64,000 nt of DNA from Acidimicrobiales bacterium (lineage in GTDB: Bacteria; Actinomycetota; Acidimicrobiia; Acidimicrobiales; Iamiaceae). Position numbers and translations under genes: made by a program. This document shows positions 58,211 to 64,000 of this stretch, piece after piece. Below the pieces are notes generated by a model that was not told the DNA's origin, searched no databases, and worked only from the letters and a program-made list of their open reading frames with translations. The first letter of the stretch is position 1, and each line of letters begins with the position of its first letter. The DNA is taken from the NCBI GenBank assembly GCA_035547835.1, contig DASZTW010000014.1:1-64000 (forward strand), given 5' to 3'.

Positions 58211-61033
58211 TTGGCAGGAAAGATCCGCGTCTACGAGCTCGCTCGAGAGCTCGGGCTCACGAACAAGGAGACGCTCGACCTGTGCGAGGCGCTCGGCATT
58301 GGCGTGAAGAGCCATTCGTCGAGCGTCGTCGAGGCGCAGGCCGACCGCGTCCGCCGCAGAGCCGAGCGCGACGGGCTCATCCGCGACGAGCAGCCCGAAG
58401 AGCCCAAGAAGGAAGCCAAGCCGGCCAAGCAGGCCGCCAAGAAGGCCGCCCCGGCAAGCGAGGCGGACGCGGAGCCTGCGGCTCCCGCCGCGACGGCCGA
58501 GTCCGCCCCTGAGGCCGAAGCGCCCGCCGAGGCCGAACCAGCGGCCCCTGCTCCCACCGCCGAGCCGGCGCCGGAAGCGGCCCCTGCCGCCCCTGCCGCG
58601 TCGGCCCCCGTCACCGCCGCACCTGCGGCGCCAGCGGCGCCCCGCCGGGTCGTCACTTCCAGCGGCAGCGGTCGCCCCACTCCGCCGCGGCGCGAGGCGC
58701 CCGCTCCATCGCCCACGACCGAGTCCGACGGCACGGCGCGCCCGGCCCCAGCTGCAGCCCCGGCGGCCCGCGCGACGCCGGCCGACGGCACGGGCGGCAC
58801 CCCCGGTGCCCCTGACGTGCCTGCGGCCGCCGCATCCGGTGCCGCGCCGGCGCGACCCCGTCCTCCAGTCAGCTCTTCGGGCAAGCCGATCCCGCCTCCG
58901 CCGCCGCCTCGCTCGGTGTCGGGCAAACCGATCCCGCCGCCCCCCGGCCTCGGTGGCCGTGGTCCGGCACAGCTGCCCGGGCGCCGACCCGGTGGCGGCC
59001 CGGCGCGCCCGGGTGCGGGTGGCGGTGCCGGGCGTTCCGGTCCCATCGGGGTCGGTGGTGGCGGTCGTCCAGGTGCACCCGCGGGCGGCGGTCCCGCGGG
59101 CGGCGCCGGTCGTCCCGGTGGTGGCGGTCGTCCAGGTGGCCCGGCCGGTCGCCGGCCTCCGCGGCGCAAGAGCCGTCGGCGCCGTGCGCTCGAAGAGCTC
59201 CAGCCGATGGACATGCCGAGCTACACGCCGGCCGACGCCGCGGTTCCCGAGGGTGTCGTCGTGGTGGAGCGGAGCACGTCGCCGATCGACCTCGGCCCGA
59301 AGCTGAACCGCACGGCGGCCGATGTCGTCCGCTTCTTGCTCCAGCAAGGTGAGATGGTCACGGCCACGCAGTCGCTGACCGACGACATGATCGAGCTGTT
59401 CGCCGCCGACATCGGGGCCGAGATCCGCCTGGTCGACCCGGGTGAGGAGCAAGAAGTCGAGCTCCAGAAGCAGTTGCAGGTCGACGACCTCGACGACGAC
59501 GCCGACGCGCCGCCCCGCCCGCCGGTCGTCACCGTCATGGGTCACGTCGACCACGGCAAGACCAAGCTGCTCGACCAGATCCGCAACACGAACGTGGTGG
59601 CGGGCGAGGCCGGTGGCATCACCCAGCACATCGGCGCGTACCAGGTCGTCCGCGACGGCAAGCCGATCACGTTCATCGACACCCCCGGCCACGCCGCGTT
59701 CACGGCGATGCGCGCACGGGGCGCCGAGGTCACCGACATCGTCATCCTCGTGGTGGCCGCCGACGACGGCGTGATGCCCCAGACCATCGAGGCGATCCAG
59801 CACGCACGGGCCGCCGAAGTGCCGATGGTGGTCGCAGTCAACAAGATCGACCGCGAGAACGCCGACCCGCAGCGGGTGTTGGCGCAGCTCGCGGAGAACG
59901 GCCTGGTGCCCGAGTCGTGGGGCGGCGACACGATCGTGTGCGAGGTCTCCGCGCTGCAGAACATCGGCATCGACGAGCTGCTCGACAACGTGCTGGTCGT
60001 CGCCGAGCTCGAAGACCTCCGGGCATCGGCTGAGGGCCGGGCCCGTGGCACCGTGCTCGAATCCGAGCTCGACGTCGGCCGCGGTCCCGTCGCCACCGTC
60101 ATCGTCGAGCGCGGCACCTTGCGCATCGGCGACCCCACCGTCGCCGGCGCGGCGTGGGGTCGTGTGCGTGCGCTGATCGACGACCACGGTGACAACGTCA
60201 CGGAAGCCGGTCCGTCGACCCCGGTCCAGGTGCTCGGCCTGTCCGACGTCGCGGTGGCCGGCGACGAGTTCGTCGTGGCACCGGACGACAAGACGGCCCG
60301 CAGCGTCGGCGAAGCCCGTGAGCACTGGCGACGCCAGACCCAGATCTCGGGCACCGCCGCAGCCGCCACGGCCGGTGGCGCCCGCCTGGAAGACATCTTC
60401 AAGCAGATCCAGGCCGGCGAGACGGCCACGCTCAACCTCGTGGTCAAAGCCGACGTCAACGGTTCGCTCGAAGCCGTCACCGAGAGCCTGAAGAAGCTCG
60501 AGCGCGACGAAGTGAAGCTCTCGTTCGTCCTCCGGGGCGTCGGCGGCATCACGGAGTCCGACATCCAGCTCGCCGCCACGTCAGACGCGACCATCATCGG
60601 CTTCAACGTGCGGCCCGACCGCAAAGCGCGCGAGTTCGCCGAGCAGGAGCACGTGGAGATCCGCACGTACGAGATCATCTACAACCTGCTCGACGACGTG
60701 CAGAACGCCATGCTCGGCTTGCTCGAGCCCGAGTTCGAGGAAGTCGTCACCGGCGAGGCCGAGGTCCGCGAGATCTTCTCGGTGCCACGGGTCGGCAAGA
60801 TCGCCGGCTGCCTGGTGCAGAGCGGTGTCATCACCCGCAACTCCAAGGTCCGCTTCCTGCGCGAGGGCGTCATCATCTGGAAGGGCACGGTGTCGTCGCT
60901 GAAGCGGTTCAAAGAGGACGTCACCGAGGTCCGAGCCGGCTTCGAGTGCGGCATTGGCTTGTCGGACTTCCAGGACCTGAAGCCCGGCGACGTCATCGAG
61001 ACCTTCGAGGAGCGGGAGATCCCCCGCGCCTGA
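58211..61033 (+). CDS. infB: Translation initiation factor IF-2
   Basis: GTPase that places initiator tRNA on the 30S subunit. It has 940 residues from the TTG at 58211, which gives the actinobacterial start [26 protein letters not shown] lies 11 bases upstream. The N-terminal half is a long Ala/Pro/Gly-rich linker with repeated GKPIPPPP-type motifs. The G domain has [12 protein letters not shown] (about residue 450), [15 protein letters not shown] and NKIDREN, followed by domains II-IV. The 132-base gap after ylxR shows several GC-rich inverted repeats but no clear promoter, so it is likely part of the rimP operon. Confidence 0.96.
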   Translation: MAGKIRVYELARELGLTNKETLDLCEALGIGVKSHSSSVVEAQADRVRRRAERDGLIRDEQPEEPKKEAKPAKQAAKKAAPASEADAEPAAPAATAESAPEAEAPAEAEPAAPAPTAEPAPEAAPAAPAASAPVTAAPAAPAAPRRVVTSSGSGRPTPPRREAPAPSPTTESDGTARPAPAAAPAARATPADGTGGTPGAPDVPAAAASGAAPARPRPPVSSSGKPIPPPPPPRSVSGKPIPPPPGLGGRGPAQLPGRRPGGGPARPGAGGGAGRSGPIGVGGGGRPGAPAGGGPAGGAGRPGGGGRPGGPAGRRPPRRKSRRRRALEELQPMDMPSYTPADAAVPEGVVVVERSTSPIDLGPKLNRTAADVVRFLLQQGEMVTATQSLTDDMIELFAADIGAEIRLVDPGEEQEVELQKQLQVDDLDDDADAPPRPPVVTVMGHVDHGKTKLLDQIRNTNVVAGEAGGITQHIGAYQVVRDGKPITFIDTPGHAAFTAMRARGAEVTDIVILVVAADDGVMPQTIEAIQHARAAEVPMVVAVNKIDRENADPQRVLAQLAENGLVPESWGGDTIVCEVSALQNIGIDELLDNVLVVAELEDLRASAEGRARGTVLESELDVGRGPVATVIVERGTLRIGDPTVAGAAWGRVRALIDDHGDNVTEAGPSTPVQVLGLSDVAVAGDEFVVAPDDKTARSVGEAREHWRRQTQISGTAAAATAGGARLEDIFKQIQAGETATLNLVVKADVNGSLEAVTESLKKLERDEVKLSFVLRGVGGITESDIQLAATSDATIIGFNVRPDRKAREFAEQEHVEIRTYEIIYNLLDDVQNAMLGLLEPEFEEVVTGEAEVREIFSVPRVGKIAGCLVQSGVITRNSKVRFLREGVIIWKGTVSSLKRFKEDVTEVRAGFECGIGLSDFQDLKPGDVIETFEEREIPRA

Positions 61034-61062
61034 CCGGCGGCAGCCAGAACCGAGGTGATCGT

Positions 61063-61467
61063 GTGAGCCCGCGTTCCCGCGCCCGAGGTCGTCGCCAGTA
61101 TCCGCGCACGGCCCGCGTCAACCACGTGGTGATCGAGATCCTTGCCGAGCAGTTGGCGCGCTCCGACGACGATCGCCTCGAAGGCGTGTCGCTCACGGGT
61201 GTGGAGGTCGACGCCGACTTGTCGCGAGCGCTGGTGTTCTACGACAGCGCCGCCGGCGCCGAGGGCGATGACTCGGTGCTCGAAGCCCTCGAGGAGCACC
61301 GGGCCCGGCTCCAGGCAGCCGTGAACCGCGAGACCACCATGCGGCGTACGCCCACATTGGTGTTCCGCCCCGACCCGGCGATCCGCAGCGCCGCTCGGAT
61401 CGAGGAGATCCTGCACGAGATCCACCGCGACGAGCCCGAGCCCCTCGACGACGCCGATGGTGGCTGA
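61063..61467 (+). CDS. rbfA: Ribosome-binding factor A
   Basis: Late 30S assembly factor that binds near helix 1 of 16S rRNA. It has 134 residues. N-terminal RVNHVVIEILAEQLARS, the VSLTGVEVDADLSRALVFY strand and TPTLVFRPDPAIRSAARIEEIL fit the KH-like family. GTG start with GAGG 7 bases upstream. It overlaps truB by 11 bases. Confidence 0.94.
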   Translation: MSPRSRARGRRQYPRTARVNHVVIEILAEQLARSDDDRLEGVSLTGVEVDADLSRALVFYDSAAGAEGDDSVLEALEEHRARLQAAVNRETTMRRTPTLVFRPDPAIRSAARIEEILHEIHRDEPEPLDDADGG

Positions 61468-62353
61468 TCCCCAGCGCTCGGCAGCGCCCGACGGGCTCGC
61501 GGTCGTCGACAAGCCCGCCGGCTGGACCTCGCACGACGTGGTCGCCAAGTCGAGAGGGCTGCTCGGCACTCGCAAAGTGGGCCACTCCGGCACCCTCGAC
61601 CCTGACGCGACCGGGGTGCTGCTCCTCGGCGTCGGTCGGGTGACGAGGCTGCTGCGGTTCTTGGGCGTGCACCCCAAGTCGTACGTCGGTGAGCTCGTGT
61701 TGGGCGTGGAGACGTCGACCCTCGACGCGGCCGGAGACGTGACGGCGGTGCACGACATGGGTGGCGTCGATCTTGCCGCGGTCCGCTCTGCCGCCGGCAG
61801 CTTCGTCGGGGAGATCGACCAGATCCCCCCCATGGTGTCGGCCGTGAAGGTGGGCGGCCGACGGCTGCACGAGCTCGCCCGGGAAGGCGTGAGCGTCGAG
61901 CGGGAACCGCGGCGCGTCACGGTCCATGAGCTCGAGATCGACCCCACCGACGACCCGGCCGTGTTCCGGCTGTCGGTCCGGTGCTCGTCCGGCACGTACG
62001 TGCGCTCGCTCGCCGCCGACCTCGGTCGCGCCCTGGGCGGTGGCGCCCACCTGCGCGCCCTGCGGCGCACCGCGATCGGTCCGTTCGACTTGGCTCGAGC
62101 GGTCCCACTCGAGCAGCTGTCACCCGACGCGCTGCTGCCGCCGGCCGCTGCGCTGGCGGGCTACGCCCAGCGAGCTGTGGACGACGAGCTGGCCGCCGCG
62201 GCGCGCGACGGCAAAGTGCTCGGATCCGCCGAGTTGGGGGTCGACGGCGACGGTCCATGGGCGATCCTCGACGCCGATGGTGGGCTCGTCGCTGTCTACG
62301 AACCGTTCCGCGGTGAGCGAGTGAAGCCCGCCGTGGTCGTCGCGGCGCGCTGA
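61457..62353 (+). CDS. truB: tRNA pseudouridine(55) synthase
   Basis: Converts U55 of tRNAs to pseudouridine. It has 298 residues. Signatures: LAVVDKPAGWTSHDVVAKSR, the catalytic Asp in GHSGTLDPDATGVLLLGVG, PPMVSAVKVGGRRLHELAREG and the SSGTYVRSLAADLGRALGGG motif; a PUA-like C-terminus follows. ATG at 61457 lies inside rbfA. Last gene of the infB-rbfA-truB group. Confidence 0.96.
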   Translation: MVADPQRSAAPDGLAVVDKPAGWTSHDVVAKSRGLLGTRKVGHSGTLDPDATGVLLLGVGRVTRLLRFLGVHPKSYVGELVLGVETSTLDAAGDVTAVHDMGGVDLAAVRSAAGSFVGEIDQIPPMVSAVKVGGRRLHELAREGVSVEREPRRVTVHELEIDPTDDPAVFRLSVRCSSGTYVRSLAADLGRALGGGAHLRALRRTAIGPFDLARAVPLEQLSPDALLPPAAALAGYAQRAVDDELAAAARDGKVLGSAELGVDGDGPWAILDADGGLVAVYEPFRGERVKPAVVVAAR

Positions 62354-62414
62354 CGCGGCGGTTCCTCGGCGGTCACCTCCCGCTTCGGCTGGACGGCGCC
62401 TCCCCATGCGGACG

Positions 62415-62420
62415 TAGAGT
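62415..62420 (+). promoter_or_regulatory. -10 element of the DUF47 gene, probably leaderless
   Basis: TAGAGT followed by 9 bases and the GTG at 62430. No ribosome-binding site. It heads a phosphate-uptake pair. Confidence 0.45.
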
Positions 62421-62429
62421 CCCCGTTCG

Positions 62430-63047
62430 GTGCGATTTCGACTGACCCCACGCGACGAGAGCTTCTTCGATCTGCTGACCGCGTCGGCGGAGAACTTGGT
62501 GTCGGGGGCGAACGCGCTCGGCGAGTTCGTGACCGCCAACGGCGAGCGCGAGGCTTGGGCTGAGCAGCTCAAGGCACTCGAGCACGAAGGCGACGAGCAC
62601 ACGTCGCGGATCGTGCACAAGCTGAACGCCAGCTTCATCACGCCGTTCGATCACGAGGACATCTACCAGCTCGCCGTGAGCCTCGACGACGTCATGGACT
62701 ACATGGAGGCGGCCGCCGACCACGTCGTGCTGTACCAGCTCGGCGAGCTGCCGGCCGGCATCCGCCAGCAAGTCGACCTCATCAGCGAGGCCGCGAAGCT
62801 CACCGCCCAGGCGATGCCCGACCTCCGCAAGGTCCGCGACCTCGAGCCGTACTGGAGCGAGATCGACCGGATCGAGAGTCAGGCCGACCGTGTGCACCGC
62901 CGGCTGCTCGCTTCGCTGTTCAGCGGCGACTACAAGGCCCTCGAAGTCCTGAAGCTCAAAGAAGTGGTCGACGAGCTCGAGGACGCCTCCAACGCGTTCG
63001 AGCGGGTCGGCAAGATCGTGCAAGGGCTGGCGGTCAAGGAGTCGTGA
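62430..63047 (+). CDS. DUF47 (PhoU-like) family protein
   Basis: A 205-residue all-helical PhoU-fold protein of the DUF47 type. Conserved stretches are TPRDESFFDLL, HEGDEHTSRIVHKLNASFITPFDHEDIYQL, the DDVMDYMEAA segment and VVDELEDASNAFERVG. DUF47 genes usually precede a Pit-type phosphate transporter and are thought to modulate it, as here with 50 bases between. GTG start. No membrane helices. Confidence 0.93.
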   Translation: MRFRLTPRDESFFDLLTASAENLVSGANALGEFVTANGEREAWAEQLKALEHEGDEHTSRIVHKLNASFITPFDHEDIYQLAVSLDDVMDYMEAAADHVVLYQLGELPAGIRQQVDLISEAAKLTAQAMPDLRKVRDLEPYWSEIDRIESQADRVHRRLLASLFSGDYKALEVLKLKEVVDELEDASNAFERVGKIVQGLAVKES

Positions 63048-63097
63048 GCCAACCGACTCCGCGGCGGATCGCCGTGGCGAACGGCTGACCGCCGCAC

Positions 63098-64000
63098 ATG
63101 CAGACCTTTGCCCTGGTCGCCATCATCGCGGTGGCGCTGGCGTTCGACTACACGAACGGGTTCCACGACGCGGCCAACGCCATCGCCACGGCGGTGGGCA
63201 CCCGTGCGCTGAAACCCCGCACCGCGCTCGCCATGGCATCGGTGATGAACCTGGCAGGCGCGCTCATCGCCACAGGCGTGGCCACCACCGTTGCCGAAGG
63301 GATCATCAAGATCTCCGCTGCCGATGGCAACCACGGGCTCGTGGTGGTGCTCGCCGCGCTGCTCGGCGCCATCGGCTGGAACTTGATCACCTGGTACTTC
63401 GGGTTGCCGTCGTCGTCGACGCACGCGCTGATCGGTGGGTTGGTGGGCGCCGCGCTGGCCTCGTCGACGGCGGTGAAGTGGGCGCACGTGGTGGACAAGG
63501 TCGTGATCCCTATGGTCGTGTCGCCGATCGTCGGGATGGTCCTCGCCTACTTGGTGATGGTGGCGTTCCTGTGGATCTTCCGGCGTGCCCAGCCGGGCCG
63601 CCTCAATCGCGGGTTCCGGCTTGCACAGACGGCTTCCGCCGGTGCGATGGCGCTCGGCCACGGGCTTCAGGACGCACAAAAGACCATGGGCATCGTGGTG
63701 CTCGCGCTGGTCACCACCGGCCACCACCACGGCTTCAACGTCCCGCTGTGGGTGAAGGTCGCCGCGGCCAGCGCGATCAGCCTCGGCACGTGGTCGGGAG
63801 GTTGGCGCATCATGCGGACGCTCGGCCGGCGGGTCATCGAGCTCGACCCCGCCCGGGGCTTCGCGGCCGAATCGACGTCGTCGCTGATCTTGTACGTCAC
63901 GGCGTTCCTGTGGAAGGCGCCGATCTCCACCACCCACGTGATCACGTCGTCGATCCTCGGGGTCGGCGCCACCAAACGGGCTTCGGCCGTGCGGTGGGGC
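63098..64000 (+). CDS. Inorganic phosphate transporter (Pit family), partial
   Basis: Low-affinity phosphate symporter of the PiT family in the inner membrane. The 301 codons present are the N-terminal part; the gene continues past the window. Signature FDYTNGFHDAANAIATAV at the start and the second repeat STTHVITSSILGVGATKR near the end are PiT hallmarks, as is the LPSSSTHALIGGLVGAAL segment. Six or more membrane helices are evident in the visible part. Paired with the DUF47 gene upstream. Start ATG has no strong ribosome-binding site, suggesting coupling to DUF47. Confidence 0.95.
   Translation, partial: MQTFALVAIIAVALAFDYTNGFHDAANAIATAVGTRALKPRTALAMASVMNLAGALIATGVATTVAEGIIKISAADGNHGLVVVLAALLGAIGWNLITWYFGLPSSSTHALIGGLVGAALASSTAVKWAHVVDKVVIPMVVSPIVGMVLAYLVMVAFLWIFRRAQPGRLNRGFRLAQTASAGAMALGHGLQDAQKTMGIVVLALVTTGHHHGFNVPLWVKVAAASAISLGTWSGGWRIMRTLGRRVIELDPARGFAAESTSSLILYVTAFLWKAPISTTHVITSSILGVGATKRASAVRWG

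Noticed and set aside
1-64000. Prophage, insertion sequence, toxin-antitoxin or defence island
   Set aside because: Read on both strands, I saw no integrase other than XerC, no transposase, no phage structural gene, no toxin-antitoxin pair and no restriction or CRISPR gene. XerC lies in its conserved place and is not evidence of a mobile element.

Overview
The window looks like about 64 kb of a high-GC (roughly 70% by eye) actinobacterial chromosome, most likely class Acidimicrobiia. The clues are actinobacterial marker genes (DUF2469, a SepIVA-like coiled-coil protein, a KstR-like TetR regulator), GTG/TTG-rich starts, four-base stop/start overlaps, and -10-like hexamers (TANNNT) placed 7-9 bases before many start codons, which points to leaderless transcripts. 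The class assignment is inference. I see no phage, IS element, CRISPR array, rRNA or tRNA. No stretch over 300 bases lacks a gene; the largest gaps (about 150-230 bases) hold promoters, leaders and hairpins and are annotated.

The backbone is the old bacterial housekeeping supercluster in nearly the order known from Firmicutes: rpmB (divergent) - fakA - recG - rsmD/coaD - sepIVA-like - DUF177 - rpmF - plsX - acpP - rnc - Fpg-like - smc - ftsY - ffh - rpsP - khpA - rimM - trmD - rplS - DUF2469 - yraN - comM - dprA - xerC - M23-like - rpsB - tsf - pyrH - frr - cdsA - dxr - rseP - ispG - proS - rimP - nusA - ylxR - infB - rbfA - truB. It covers ribosomal proteins and ribosome maturation, the SRP pathway, fatty-acid/phospholipid synthesis, MEP isoprenoid steps, SMC chromosome organisation, DNA uptake/recombination and translation initiation.

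Accessory modules sit between the backbone blocks. They are: a partial GTP-type PEP carboxykinase at the left edge; a leftward gnd-zwf-pgi operon; an enoyl-CoA hydratase with a small CxxC protein; a MoxR-DUF58-VWA operon divergent from a two-component system and an HtrA-type protease, placed between smc and ftsY; an iron/carotenoid group (bfd, bfr, carotenoid oxygenase); two small leftward genes beside comM; an acyl-CoA dehydrogenase - amidohydrolase-like - TetR operon; and a DUF47/PhoU-like plus Pit phosphate transporter pair cut by the right edge.

I found no obviously new multi-gene system. The observations most worth a second look are: (1) the recurrent leaderless promoter architecture; (2) a 7-codon leaderless micro-ORF overlapping the DUF2469 start as ATGA; (3) apparent non-standard starts, CTG for DUF177 and ATA for YlxR, both inside four-base overlaps; (4) an Fpg-family protein that keeps its zinc finger and N-terminal Pro-Glu but has lost most DNA-contact residues; (5) a 14-bp palindrome fitting the KstR operator pattern over the -10 of an acyl-CoA dehydrogenase whose operon ends in a KstR-like TetR gene; and (6) nested intergenic hairpins, one duplicated and one forming an attenuator-like leader before rimP-nusA-infB.
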